A stretch of DNA of 44,497 nt. It comes from Oscillospiraceae bacterium (GTDB lineage: Bacteria; Bacillota; Clostridia; Oscillospirales; Acutalibacteraceae). Location of the stretch: assembly GCA_015066635.1 (NCBI GenBank), contig SVOA01000011.1, positions 1-44,497 on the forward strand. Direction: 5' to 3'. Positions 26,904 through 36,663 of the stretch are shown here, piece after piece; position 1 is the first letter of the stretch, and each line of letters begins with the position of its first letter. A program made the translations under genes and the position numbers. The notes under the pieces were generated by a model. That model did not search any database and was not told the DNA's origin. It saw only the letters and a list, made by a program, of their open reading frames with translations.

Positions 26904-26921
26904 TTGTTAATATGTTGACAA
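26904..26921 (+). promoter_or_regulatory. Rex operator upstream of acn-icd-rex
   Basis: TTGTTAA-TATG-TTGACAA fits the clostridial Rex box TTGTTAA-N4-TTAACAA with one mismatch (C for T in the reverse complement of the right arm). It includes the -35 hexamer of the promoter at 26915, so bound Rex would block polymerase. The operon encodes Rex itself. Confidence 0.78.
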
Positions 26922-26943
26922 AGTGCCGCTGACAGTATAAAAT
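26915..26943 (+). promoter_or_regulatory. Promoter of acn-icd-rex
   Basis: -35 TTGACA (26915-26920), 17-bp spacer, -10 TAAAAT (26938-26943), 42 bases before the aconitase ATG. Confidence 0.82.
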
Positions 26944-26948
26944 AAACT

Positions 26949-26967
26949 TTGTTAAAAAATTAAACAA
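26949..26967 (+). promoter_or_regulatory. Second, degenerate Rex-like site
   Basis: TTGTTAA-AAAA-TTAAACAA lies just after the -10. The right arm is off by one inserted A, so it is a weaker match than the box at 26904. It would overlap the transcription start. Confidence 0.45.
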
Positions 26968-26985
26968 GTCTAAGGAGGAAACACA

Positions 26986-28917
26986 ATGGGACTTACAGTT
27001 GCTCAAAAGCTTATCAAGTCGCATCTTGTAAGCGGAGAAATGACTGCCGGCAGCGAAGTCGGGTTAAAAATCGACCAGACTCTTACGCAGGACGCAACCG
27101 GCACTATGGCTTACCTCGAATTCGAGGCTATGGGTATTGAGAGGGTAAAGACGGAGTTATCCGTTGCATATATCGACCACAACACGCTTCAGACGGGTTT
27201 TGAAAATGCGGACGACCACAGATTTATCCAGTCCGTTGCAAAAAAGAGAGGAATACGCTTCTCCCGTCCCGGTAACGGAATCTGCCATCAGGTACACCTT
27301 GAAAGATTCGGCAAACCGGGTAAAACCCTTATCGGTTCGGACAGCCACACTCCCACGGGCGGCGGAATAGGTATGCTCGCCATGGGCGCAGGCGGACTTG
27401 ATGTTGCTGTTGCCATGGGCGGCGGTACATATTATATTACCATGCCCAAAATCGTCAACGTACACCTCACGGGTGCTTTACAGCCATACGTTGCGGCTAA
27501 GGACGTTATTCTCGAGGTATTGAGAATTATGACCGTCAAGGGCGGCGTAGGCAAAATTATAGAATATACGGGTGAAGGCGTTAAGACTCTGTCCGTTCCT
27601 GAAAGAGCAACCATTACGAATATGGGCGCAGAGCTCGGTGCCACGACTTCCGTTTTCCCCTCAGATGAGATTACAAGAGATTTTCTCAGAGCGCAGGGAC
27701 GCGAAAACGACTATACCGAGCTGTCAGCTGACAGCGACGCGGTTTATGACGAGACGATAGAAATTGACCTCTCTTCTCTTGAACCTATGGCGGCTATGCC
27801 CCATATGCCCGACAGAGTTAAAAAAGTTAAGGAAATCGGCACTATCAAGGTTGACCAGGTATGCATCGGCTCCTGCACAAACTCCTCGCTTATGGATATG
27901 CTCAAGGTTGCCGCTATCCTGAAGGGCAAAACCGTTGCTCCAAACGTAAGTCTTTCCATAGCTCCCGGCTCAAAGCAGGTGCTCAATATGCTTGCTCTCA
28001 ACGGAGCGCTGAGCGATATGATTTCCGCAGGCGCAAGAATACTTGAAAGTGCGTGCGGTCCGTGTATCGGTATGGGACAGTCTCCCAATTCGGCAGGCAT
28101 TTCTCTGCGTACCTTCAACCGAAATTTCCTCGGACGTTCGGGAACTGCTGACGCAGGTATTTATCTCGTCAGTCCTGAGGTTGCGGCTGTTTCGGCGCTT
28201 ACGGGCGAACTTACCGACCCGAGGACTCTCGGCGAACCCCTTAAAATCACCATGCCGTCCTCTTTCACGGTTAATGACAATATGATAGAGCTCCCTGCTT
28301 CCCCCGAACAGGCGGACAGCGTTGAGGTTCTTTACGGTCCCAACATCAAACCTTTCCCGACAAGCGAGAAAATGCCCGAAAGCATTGTTGCAAAGGCAAT
28401 TCTCAAGGTCGGCGACGATATTACCACCGACCATATTATGCCCGCAGGCGCAAAGATACTTCCTTACAGGAGCAATATCCCCCACCTTTCGCAGTTCTGC
28501 TTTGCGGTATGCGATAAGGAATTCCCCGAGAGGTGTAAAAAGGAAGGCAAGGGCATCATCATAGGCGGCGCAAACTACGGTCAGGGTTCGTCAAGAGAAC
28601 ACGCCGCGCTTGTTCCCCTCTATCTCGGAATCAAGGCGGTTATCACAAAGTCCTTTGCGCGAATTCACTGCGCGAACCTTATTAACGCGGGAATTCTGCC
28701 GCTTAACTTTGCAAATGCCGACGATTACGACCGAATCGACCAGGGCGACGAGCTCGCTTTGAACGGTATCAAGTCGGCTGTTATCAACGGCGAAACAGCT
28801 TACCTTGACAATATTACCAAGGGCGAAAGATACGAACTGAAATATGAGCTTTCGCAGAGACAGAAGGATATTATTCTCGACGGCGGTCTGCTCAATTACA
28901 CAAAGGAAAACATATAA
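26986..28917 (+). CDS. acn: Aconitate hydratase, compact bacterial type
   Basis: Aconitase interconverts citrate and isocitrate with a 4Fe-4S cluster. This 643-aa form is shorter than the roughly 900-aa AcnA and resembles the mitochondrial-like/short bacterial family. Cluster ligands are Cys297 (GSCTNSS), Cys357 and Cys360 (ACGPCIGMGQ); other landmarks are GSDSHTPTGGG, and TTDHIMPAG, GGANYGQGSSREHAA and KSFARIHCANLINAG in the C-terminal swivel domain. Start at 26986 behind AAGGAGG. With icd next, it would supply 2-oxoglutarate for glutamate in an incomplete TCA cycle, under Rex control. Confidence 0.94.
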   Translation: MGLTVAQKLIKSHLVSGEMTAGSEVGLKIDQTLTQDATGTMAYLEFEAMGIERVKTELSVAYIDHNTLQTGFENADDHRFIQSVAKKRGIRFSRPGNGICHQVHLERFGKPGKTLIGSDSHTPTGGGIGMLAMGAGGLDVAVAMGGGTYYITMPKIVNVHLTGALQPYVAAKDVILEVLRIMTVKGGVGKIIEYTGEGVKTLSVPERATITNMGAELGATTSVFPSDEITRDFLRAQGRENDYTELSADSDAVYDETIEIDLSSLEPMAAMPHMPDRVKKVKEIGTIKVDQVCIGSCTNSSLMDMLKVAAILKGKTVAPNVSLSIAPGSKQVLNMLALNGALSDMISAGARILESACGPCIGMGQSPNSAGISLRTFNRNFLGRSGTADAGIYLVSPEVAAVSALTGELTDPRTLGEPLKITMPSSFTVNDNMIELPASPEQADSVEVLYGPNIKPFPTSEKMPESIVAKAILKVGDDITTDHIMPAGAKILPYRSNIPHLSQFCFAVCDKEFPERCKKEGKGIIIGGANYGQGSSREHAALVPLYLGIKAVITKSFARIHCANLINAGILPLNFANADDYDRIDQGDELALNGIKSAVINGETAYLDNITKGERYELKYELSQRQKDIILDGGLLNYTKENI

Positions 28918-28936
28918 TTTTACGGAGGATAAAAAG

Positions 28937-30106
28937 ATGACAGAAGAAAGATTACAGGCGGCGGTTGAAAAGTTTGAGAAACTTGTACGCGAACAGTCGG
29001 AACGCTCTGACAGAATCAAAGCGGAAAAGGACTATATCGACTATTCAAAGCTTGATAAAATCGTTATCGGCGTATGCGGCGGAGACGGCATAGGCCCGAT
29101 TATCACAAAGGAATCGGCAAGAGTGCTTGAATATATGCTCGCAGACGAGGTCAAGGCAGGAAAAGTCGAATTCAAGGTAATCGACGGACTTACCATTGAG
29201 AACAGAATCGCAAAAATGAAGCCCATCCCCGACGACGTGCTTGAGGAGCTCAAAAAATGTCATGTTATCCTCAAGGGTCCGACCACCACGCCTCAGCAGG
29301 GCGACGGTCTGCCCAACATTGAGAGCGCAAACGTAGCCATGCGTAAGGCTCTTGACCTGTTTGCAAACGTACGTCCCGTCAAAATTCCCGAGCAGGGCAT
29401 TGACTGGACCTTCTTCAGAGAGAACACCGAGGGCGCTTATGCTGTAGGTTCAAAGGGCGTTAACGTTGACGACGACCTTGCAATCGACTTCGTTGTTACA
29501 ACAAGCGAAGGCAGCGAAAGAATTGCAAGAATGGCATACGAATACGCAAGAAAGAATCACAAGGACAGAGTTTCCATCATCAATAAAGCAAATGTTATCA
29601 AGACAACGGACGGAAAATTCCTCAACATCTGTAAAAAGGTCGGCGAGGAATATCCCGAAATCACAACAGACGAGTGGTACATTGATATTGCCACGGCAAA
29701 GCTCATTGACGAAAAGAGAAGAAAAGACTTCAAGGTATTTGTACTGCCTAATCTCTACGGAGACATCATCACGGACGAGGCTGCCGAATTCCAAGGCGGC
29801 GTAGGTACCGCAGGCAGCGCAAATCTCGGCAAGAGATACGCTATGTTTGAGGCAATTCACGGCTCGGGTCCGAGAATGATGAAGGAAGGCAGAGGCAAGT
29901 ATGCAGACCCATGCTCAATGCTCAGGGCAAGCGTTATGCTTCTCTCACATATCGGTATGCAGGACAAGGCTGATTTGCTTGAAAAGGCTCTTGACTTCTG
30001 TATGTTTGAGGATGCAAGAATTAAAATCACGGGCCGCGATGACGGAGCAACCTGCGAGGAGTTCGGTAACTATGTAATGGAAACCGTACAGAAGCTCTCA
30101 AAGTGA
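28937..30106 (+). CDS. icd: Isocitrate/isopropylmalate-family dehydrogenase, likely isocitrate dehydrogenase
   Basis: 389 aa from the ATG at 28937, which has GGAGG seven bases upstream; the open frame extends 31 codons further back but inside aconitase. After an N-terminal helical extension of about 40 residues come GDGIGPIITKESA, the substrate-binding FRENTEGAYAVGS, and the NLYGDIITDEAAEFQGG motif with metal-binding Asp residues. The aconitase upstream makes isocitrate the likely substrate. Coenzyme preference (NAD or NADP) cannot be decided here. It overlaps nothing and is ten bases before rex. Confidence 0.9.
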   Translation: MTEERLQAAVEKFEKLVREQSERSDRIKAEKDYIDYSKLDKIVIGVCGGDGIGPIITKESARVLEYMLADEVKAGKVEFKVIDGLTIENRIAKMKPIPDDVLEELKKCHVILKGPTTTPQQGDGLPNIESANVAMRKALDLFANVRPVKIPEQGIDWTFFRENTEGAYAVGSKGVNVDDDLAIDFVVTTSEGSERIARMAYEYARKNHKDRVSIINKANVIKTTDGKFLNICKKVGEEYPEITTDEWYIDIATAKLIDEKRRKDFKVFVLPNLYGDIITDEAAEFQGGVGTAGSANLGKRYAMFEAIHGSGPRMMKEGRGKYADPCSMLRASVMLLSHIGMQDKADLLEKALDFCMFEDARIKITGRDDGATCEEFGNYVMETVQKLSK

Positions 30107-30116
30107 GGTAAACGCT

Positions 30117-30749
30117 ATGTCAAAAAATACAGCAGTTTCCGTTTCCGTAATCAAAAGACTGCCGAGATATTACAGATTTTTGGGAGAACTTAAAAAATCG
30201 GGAACAGTCCGTATTTCCTCGGGAGAGCTTTCCAGAAGGATGGGGCTGACCGCCTCTCAGATAAGGCAGGATTTAAACTGCTTCGGCGGTTTCGGTCAGC
30301 AGGGCTACGGTTACAACGTAGAGCAGCTCTATAAGGAAATCGGCAAAATTCTCGGCGTAAACAATAACATAAAGGCGATTCTTATCGGTGCGGGAAACCT
30401 CGGCAAAGCCATCGCAACGCATATGTCTTTTGAGCAAAGAGGTTTCAACCTGATAGGTATTTTCGACAAAAACGAAGCGCTTGCAGGTCAGCTGGTAAGG
30501 AACATCCCTATAAGACACATCAGCGGTATGTATAACTTCTGCAGGGATAACTCCCCAGCCGTTGCCGTTCTGTGTATTCCGAGCGAAAACGCAAAGGAAA
30601 TCATAGACGAGCTTATTCCTCTCGGAATAAAAGGCTTCTGGAATTTCAGCCATTACGATATTGCGGCAAATTATCCGGGCGTTGCCGTTGAAAATGTCCA
30701 TCTCTCCGACAGTCTTATGATGTTAAGTTACAGAATAAACAATATATAA
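30117..30749 (+). CDS. rex: Redox-sensing transcriptional repressor Rex
   Basis: Rex binds DNA when NADH is low and leaves it when NADH is high. The 210-aa protein has an N-terminal winged helix (KRLPRYYRFLGEL, SGELSRRMGLTASQIRQDL), the FGGFGQQGYGYNV segment and a Rossmann fold with GAGNLGKAIA at about 92-101 and GIFDKNE. The C-terminal swap helix DSLMMLSYRINN is present. GAGG precedes the ATG. As third gene of the acn-icd operon with a Rex box upstream, it is probably autoregulated. Confidence 0.96.
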   Translation: MSKNTAVSVSVIKRLPRYYRFLGELKKSGTVRISSGELSRRMGLTASQIRQDLNCFGGFGQQGYGYNVEQLYKEIGKILGVNNNIKAILIGAGNLGKAIATHMSFEQRGFNLIGIFDKNEALAGQLVRNIPIRHISGMYNFCRDNSPAVAVLCIPSENAKEIIDELIPLGIKGFWNFSHYDIAANYPGVAVENVHLSDSLMMLSYRINNI

Positions 30750-30761
30750 CACACACTTTCC

Positions 30762-30786
30762 CGTAGGGGCGGTCTGTTAACGCCCG
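30762..30786. repeat. CGTAGGGGCG palindromic dispersed element, copy 2
   Basis: CGTAGGGGCG at one end, CGCCCG at the other, with GGGCG/CGCCC able to pair. It is the same kind of element as at 12478-12501, with a less perfect centre. Confidence 0.55.
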
Positions 30787-30793
30787 TGCAAGA

Positions 30794-30821
30794 AAAAGCT
30801 CCCTCAACGAGGGAGCTTTTA
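30794..30821. terminator. Bidirectional terminator between rex and the SLH remnant
   Basis: AAAAGCTCCCTC-AAC-GAGGGAGCTTTT stem-loop, T-rich on both sides, between convergent transcripts. Confidence 0.88.
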
Positions 30822-30833
30822 ATATTTAATTGT

Positions 30834-30920
30834 TTATGATAATGACCAGAACATTCCGTTTTTATCCATCTGCATAATCATTGTTGCTATCAGCACTATG
30901 CTGATAATTTTTTTATACAC
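30834..30920 (-). pseudogene. Remnant of an SLH surface-protein gene
   Basis: A 28-codon frame opens with GTG after AGGAGAG and reads like the start of a signal peptide (YKKIISIVL). It passes directly into IATMIMQMDKNGMFWSLS, close to the SLH-protein C-terminus at 12548 (IASIIMRMDQNGMF). The likely history is an internal deletion joining the two ends of a secreted SLH protein. Too short to be functional as a surface protein; a real micropeptide is not excluded. A TTG-initiated longer frame to 31025 overlaps thioredoxin and is less likely. Confidence 0.6.
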
Positions 30921-30937
30921 CTCTCCTTTTTTGTTAT

Positions 30938-30961
30938 TTAAAATATTTAAAAATATTTTAA
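30938..30961. repeat. Perfect AT-only inverted repeat at the thioredoxin 3' end
   Basis: TTAAAATATTT and AAATATTTTAA, 11-bp arms around two bases, overlapping the trx stop. It could slow or terminate transcription weakly, or bind a protein; no T-run terminator follows. Confidence 0.5.
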
Positions 30962-31278
30962 CCCATATTTTCTTCGACAAAGTCGATAATGTCCTGCCTT
31001 TCACAGCTGCCGAGTTTACGGGCAACCTCCCTGCCGTCCTTAATGAGAACGAGCACGGGGACCGAAATAATGCCGTAAATCATGGCAATATCGGCATTTT
31101 TCTCTGCATCCATACGGCAGAATTTGACCTTATCATATTCGTCGGCGAGAGCCTCAAGCTCTGCGCCCACCGCCTTGCAGGGCAGACACCAGTCCGCATA
31201 AAAGTCAAGCAAAACGGGCTTTTCGCTTTTTGAAATCTCCGCCTGATAGTTGGCAAGATTTACTTCTGTAATGCTCAT
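30958..31278 (-). CDS. trxA: Thioredoxin
   Basis: 106 aa, the classic thioredoxin length. Active site WCLPCK (Cys31, Cys34) replaces the usual WCGPCK. The cis-proline segment ISVPVLVLIKDG and C-terminal helix are present. It reduces protein disulfides with a reductase not seen here. GGAGAG lies before the ATG. Fourth gene after thyA, folA and an iron-sulfur flavoprotein. The Leu in place of Gly should shift redox potential (inference). Confidence 0.9.
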   Translation of the reverse strand: MSITEVNLANYQAEISKSEKPVLLDFYADWCLPCKAVGAELEALADEYDKVKFCRMDAEKNADIAMIYGIISVPVLVLIKDGREVARKLGSCERQDIIDFVEENMG

Positions 31279-31292
31279 ATTTATCTCTCCGT

Positions 31293-31838
31293 TTAAAAAT
31301 AAGTTCGCAAATCTTTTGCCTTCTGTAAATCAAAGTCGCTTAAAGGCTTTGTATCTGTTGAATTTACAAGCATTGAGGCGACAAGAGTCGTATCCATATT
31401 TTCAAAAGCGCCCTCAAGCTGCTTTTTGATAATCTCAAAGCCGACACGTCCGTCGCATCCTGCGGTAACAATAAGCACCGCATTTTTCGGACGGCTGAAG
31501 GCGTGCTCCTCTCCGCGTCTGTTCTTTGCCTCGTAAAATCTCTGAAAACGGTCAAGCAGAGCTTTCATCGGAGCAGGAACGGTGTAATTATAAACGGGAG
31601 TCGCGATTATTACGGCATCGCTCTCGTTGTAATATCCTAAGAACTCCTCAAGGTCCTTTTTGGAACAACCCTCCGAAGCCTTGCAGTATCCGCAGGCGTT
31701 ACACGCGGCAGGGTTAAGCGAAAACGCATCAAACCGCTTTACGTTACAGTCGCGCGGAAACTCAGAGAGCAGAGCCGACAGAAGTCTGTCGCAGTTTCCG
31801 AGAGTTCTCGGCGAGCCGTTTATAACAAGTAAATTCAT
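31293..31838 (-). CDS. Iron-sulfur flavoprotein / NADPH-dependent FMN reductase-like protein
   Basis: 181 aa from the ATG at 31838, which sits one base after the folA stop. The flavodoxin-like fold begins LLVINGSPRTLGNC, and ATPVYNYTVPAPMKALLDR marks the FMN site. A compact cysteine motif at Cys46, 49, 52 and 58 (C-X2-C-X2-C-X5-C) resembles the cluster site of archaeal/clostridial iron-sulfur flavoproteins. It probably moves electrons between a low-potential donor and an unknown acceptor. A longer frame to 31895 lies inside folA and has no RBS. Confidence 0.78.
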   Translation of the reverse strand: MNLLVINGSPRTLGNCDRLLSALLSEFPRDCNVKRFDAFSLNPAACNACGYCKASEGCSKKDLEEFLGYYNESDAVIIATPVYNYTVPAPMKALLDRFQRFYEAKNRRGEEHAFSRPKNAVLIVTAGCDGRVGFEIIKKQLEGAFENMDTTLVASMLVNSTDTKPLSDFDLQKAKDLRTYF

Positions 31839-31839
31839 A

Positions 31840-32322
31840 TCATTTTGCCTTTCTGGTATAGAGAATATGTGAGAACTTAACGCCGTTGCTTTCAAAGTCG
31901 GTCAGTTTTTTTCGGGTATAATCATTTTTGTCAAACTTGGGGAAATATATATCTGCGCTGTCGCACTCGGCGTCAATTTCGGTAAGATAAAGCCTGTCAG
32001 CAATCGGAAGAAAAGCGCTGTAAATACTGCCTCCTCCTATGCAGAAAATCTCATCCCCGTCCGCCGCTTTCAGCGCCTTCTCAACGCTCGGAACGACCTC
32101 TGCTCCTTCAAGAAGCAGATTTTTGTTGCGTGAAATGACAATATTTCTGCGGTTCGGCAAAGCGCCCGGAAGCGAGTCAAAGGTCTTTCTGCCCATTATC
32201 ACGGTGTGCCCCGTAGTGGTCTCGCGAAAGAATTTCATATCCTCTTTAAAGTGCCAGATAAGGTCGTTGTCTTTGCCTAATTCAAGGTTTTTGCCAACCG
32301 CGGCGATAATAGAAACTGACAT
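31840..32322 (-). CDS. folA: Dihydrofolate reductase
   Basis: FolA regenerates THF from the dihydrofolate made by ThyA. The 160-aa protein has IAAVGKNLELGKDNDLIW, the catalytic acidic residue in HFKEDMKFF, GHTVIMGRKTF, the Leu-Pro-rich loop LPNRRNIVISR and the FCIGGGSIYSAFLP motif. It is nine bases after thyA, a common and functional pairing. ATG at 32322 has GGAGATAA upstream. Confidence 0.96.
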   Translation of the reverse strand: MSVSIIAAVGKNLELGKDNDLIWHFKEDMKFFRETTTGHTVIMGRKTFDSLPGALPNRRNIVISRNKNLLLEGAEVVPSVEKALKAADGDEIFCIGGGSIYSAFLPIADRLYLTEIDAECDSADIYFPKFDKNDYTRKKLTDFESNGVKFSHILYTRKAK

Positions 32323-32331
32323 TTTATCTCC

Positions 32332-33234
32332 TTACTGTGCAATCGGGAAAAGAATTTTACCCATGTGCTGATAGTTCTCAAGTTTGATGTCAAGGCAGTC
32401 CTTGGAGTTGTCAAATTTAAAGAAGTCGTCAACCTCGGGATTCAGCCAGAGCGTAGGTGCGGGTAAATCTCCGTTTTCATCCTGACGCTTAATCTGTTCT
32501 TTGATTCCGTCAATCTGATTGACGTAGATGTGCGCGTCCTTTATGCTCCAGTCAACCGTACCGGGCTTGAGTCCGCAAACCTTTGCAAGCAGACAGAGAA
32601 GCGTTGCGTACTGTGTTACATTAAAAGGAAGTCCGAGCGGCACGTCGCACGAGCGCTGATGTACCCAGCAGTTAAGCTTGCCGTCGGTTACGTCCCATTC
32701 GCTCGACCATACGCAGGACGGGAGAACGGCGGTTTCAAGATAGTCGTTCTGCCAGAGGGTCATAACCATCCTTCTGTCCTCGGGATGATTCTTTATCTTA
32801 TCGATAAGATTCTGAGTCATCTGAAATTTATTTACTATATATCCGTAAGCAGTGCCAATGGTATGTGCATATTCCTTGGGGAACTGCTTATGAATAATCT
32901 GCTTTGTCAGTACGCCGTTCTCATCGGGGAGCATCTGCTCGGCGGTCCAGATACCGTTCTCGTCTATCTCCCACTCGTCCCAGATGTGAACGTTTCTCTC
33001 CTGAAGCCAGCGCACGTCGTTGGACTGGGCCTGATATATCCAGAGCATTTCGAGCACAGCCTGTCTGATAAAAAGCTGTTTTGTCGTTAATATGGGATAC
33101 TCCTCCGACAAGTCGAAATGGAAATGATGTGAAGGAATTTTTATTGTATTTATCCCCGTTCTGTTTTCAACTTCAACGCCTTCGGATAATATCTTACGGC
33201 ATAAATCAAGATAATCTCTGTCCCATTTTGACAT
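32332..33234 (-). CDS. thyA: Thymidylate synthase
   Basis: ThyA methylates dUMP with methylene-THF. The 300-aa protein is ThyA, not ThyX. Motifs: RTGINT near the N-terminus, the dUMP phosphate site HHFHFDLSEEYPILTTK, catalytic Cys174 in LPSC and QRSCDVPLGLPFNVTQYA. The residue after the nucleophile is Val, where most ThyA have His (PCH); this occurs in a divergent group of Clostridia enzymes, by my recollection. A possible -10 TATAAT lies at 33267-33272, but the -35 is poor. It starts the operon thyA-folA-ISF-trx. Confidence 0.94.
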   Translation of the reverse strand: MSKWDRDYLDLCRKILSEGVEVENRTGINTIKIPSHHFHFDLSEEYPILTTKQLFIRQAVLEMLWIYQAQSNDVRWLQERNVHIWDEWEIDENGIWTAEQMLPDENGVLTKQIIHKQFPKEYAHTIGTAYGYIVNKFQMTQNLIDKIKNHPEDRRMVMTLWQNDYLETAVLPSCVWSSEWDVTDGKLNCWVHQRSCDVPLGLPFNVTQYATLLCLLAKVCGLKPGTVDWSIKDAHIYVNQIDGIKEQIKRQDENGDLPAPTLWLNPEVDDFFKFDNSKDCLDIKLENYQHMGKILFPIAQ

Positions 33235-33302
33235 AAAAAACGCCCCTTTATAAAATATTTATAATTATTATATCATACAATATAAAAATTTTCTACAATT
33301 AT

Positions 33303-33331
33303 TTGAAAAAACAAACAGAACATGATATTAT
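33303..33331 (+). promoter_or_regulatory. Promoter of the small basic protein gene
   Basis: -35 TTGAAA (33303-33308), 17-bp spacer, -10 TATTAT (33326-33331). The implied leader is very short, about 13 bases to the ATG, but still includes GGAGGG. Confidence 0.6.
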
Positions 33332-33350
33332 GTTTTTTGGAGGGATGATT

Positions 33351-33602
33351 ATGGAAAAATTCACAAGCTATGAAAAGCTCTCAAAGAAAAAGCAAAAAGA
33401 GCTTAACTCAAAGAAAAGAGCCGGCTGGGGTAAAAAAAGCCCTGTAACAAAGGTAAAGCCGAGCAAGAAAATCTATTCAAGAAAAAAGACGCGCAACCGT
33501 GATGATGACGATTTCGGCGGCGCGTTTTTTATTACCCTTCAGCGACATATTTTTCGGCAAAATCGTAATATAATCGTAAAAAGGAAAGACTGCAATTATT
33601 AA
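33351..33602 (+). CDS. Small basic protein of a clostridial hypothetical family
   Basis: 83 aa from the ATG at 33351 behind TTGGAGGG. The N-terminus KFTSYEKLSKKKQKEL, then KKRAGWGKKSPVTK, and KKTRNRDDDDFGGAFF resembles a group of Lys/Arg-rich proteins of about 60 aa seen in Clostridia, of unknown function. Those end near the GGAFF motif, so the last 25 residues here are an unusual tail. No domain can be named; a nucleic-acid-binding role is only suggested by charge. It sits upstream of groES but has its own promoter. Confidence 0.6.
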   Translation: MEKFTSYEKLSKKKQKELNSKKRAGWGKKSPVTKVKPSKKIYSRKKTRNRDDDDFGGAFFITLQRHIFRQNRNIIVKRKDCNY

Positions 33603-33638
33603 AAAAGTGTTAATTTTTCCAAAATTACCAAAAAGGGG

Positions 33639-34017
<379 letters not shown>

Positions 34018-34029
34018 TCAGGGAGGTAA

Positions 34030-35673
<1,644 letters not shown>

Positions 35674-35703
35674 GCCCGAAAGCGAATACATAAAACCTTA
35701 AAT

Positions 35704-35733
35704 AAAAGCTGTTCCTTCGGGGACAGCTTTTTT
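35704..35733 (+). terminator. Terminator of groESL
   Basis: AAAGCTGTTCC-TTCG-GGGACAGCTTTTTT: a stable stem with a UUCG-type loop and T run, 31 bases after the groEL stop. Confidence 0.92.
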
Positions 35734-35748
35734 GTTACAAAATATTTA

Positions 35749-35777
35749 TTGAATTATTTTTTTATAAATGATAGAAT
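35749..35777 (+). promoter_or_regulatory. Promoter of the CDF-phosphoesterase-HAD operon
   Basis: -35 TTGAAT (35749-35754), 17-bp spacer, -10 TAGAAT (35772-35777), 31 bases before the ATG. Confidence 0.65.
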
Positions 35778-35808
35778 ATATTTAATAAAGTTTTTACAGG
35801 GTTAGAGT

Positions 35809-36657
35809 ATGAAAAGCATAAACGATTTCAGAAAAACGGAATTCATCTGTGCAGGCGCGGCAGTAATAAACCTTGCGCTGTTTTTCGTTAAGCTTTATAT
35901 AGCAATTTCCTCAAACAGCATAAGCATATATATTGACTCGCTTAACAGTATTGCGGACACCTTTATCTGCGCACTTGCGGCAGCGGGCTTCCGCATTTCT
36001 TCAATGAAGCCGAGCGAGAAATATCCTTTCGGTCTGGGCAAGACAGAGGACGTTGTCAATTTTCTGCTGTCGGCGGTCATACTCGGCACGGGCTTTGCAT
36101 TTATCTATACGTCCCTGCAAAGACTAATGTACCCCGTACCCGTATGGTTCTCGGTAAAATATGCGGTTGCCATTGCCATAGGCGCATTTGTCAAACTCTT
36201 TCTTGCAGTCGCTTTCAGAAAAGCGGGTAAAAGCTTCGGCAGCGAAATTCTGCGCAATATAGGCATTGACAGTACGCTTGACTTTATGATGTCGGTATGT
36301 ATCGTAATCTCGTTTACATTGACGGTAAAGCTCGGATATGCCGTTGACTCTGTTACGGGAATTATAGCCTCTGTTATCATAATAATAAGCGGCTTCGGTT
36401 CAATCAAATCTACGCTCGGAAGTCTTATAGGCAGAAGGGACGACAAAATCTGCGCCGAGGCAAAAAACCTTCTGAAAGAAACTGACGGCGTAGCAGACGT
36501 TGTCTCCGTAGAGTGCCACTCTTATGCGCACCGCAAGGTTTTCAACGCGGAAATAACGGTCAGCGACAGTTCAGATGCGTGTCAGACCGTAACAAACTGT
36601 GAAAATATAATACAGTCGGAATTAAACGCCCTGCTGTATATAAAAATAAAGAGGTAA
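35809..36657 (+). CDS. Cation diffusion facilitator, possibly Mn-type
   Basis: 282 aa, a CDF exporter: six membrane helices then a cytoplasmic ferredoxin-like domain (about 210-282, including DVVSVECHSYAHRKVFNAEI). The metal site is visible as N46-xxx-D50 in helix 2 and D154-xxx-D158 in helix 5. Zn-type CDFs usually have H or D in helix 2 and HxxxD in helix 5; the Asn-Asp/Asp-Asp set is like that of Mn exporters such as MntE (recollection). RBS is weak (AGGG). It is followed by a phosphoesterase gene after six bases. Confidence 0.88.
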   Translation: MKSINDFRKTEFICAGAAVINLALFFVKLYIAISSNSISIYIDSLNSIADTFICALAAAGFRISSMKPSEKYPFGLGKTEDVVNFLLSAVILGTGFAFIYTSLQRLMYPVPVWFSVKYAVAIAIGAFVKLFLAVAFRKAGKSFGSEILRNIGIDSTLDFMMSVCIVISFTLTVKLGYAVDSVTGIIASVIIIISGFGSIKSTLGSLIGRRDDKICAEAKNLLKETDGVADVVSVECHSYAHRKVFNAEITVSDSSDACQTVTNCENIIQSELNALLYIKIKR

Positions 36658-36663
36658 AGGATT

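Noticed and set aside
30834-31025. Longer 63-aa frame from a TTG covering the SLH remnant
   Set aside because: It overlaps the end of thioredoxin and its first half is only the shadow of that gene; the GTG at 30920 is a better start for the remnant.
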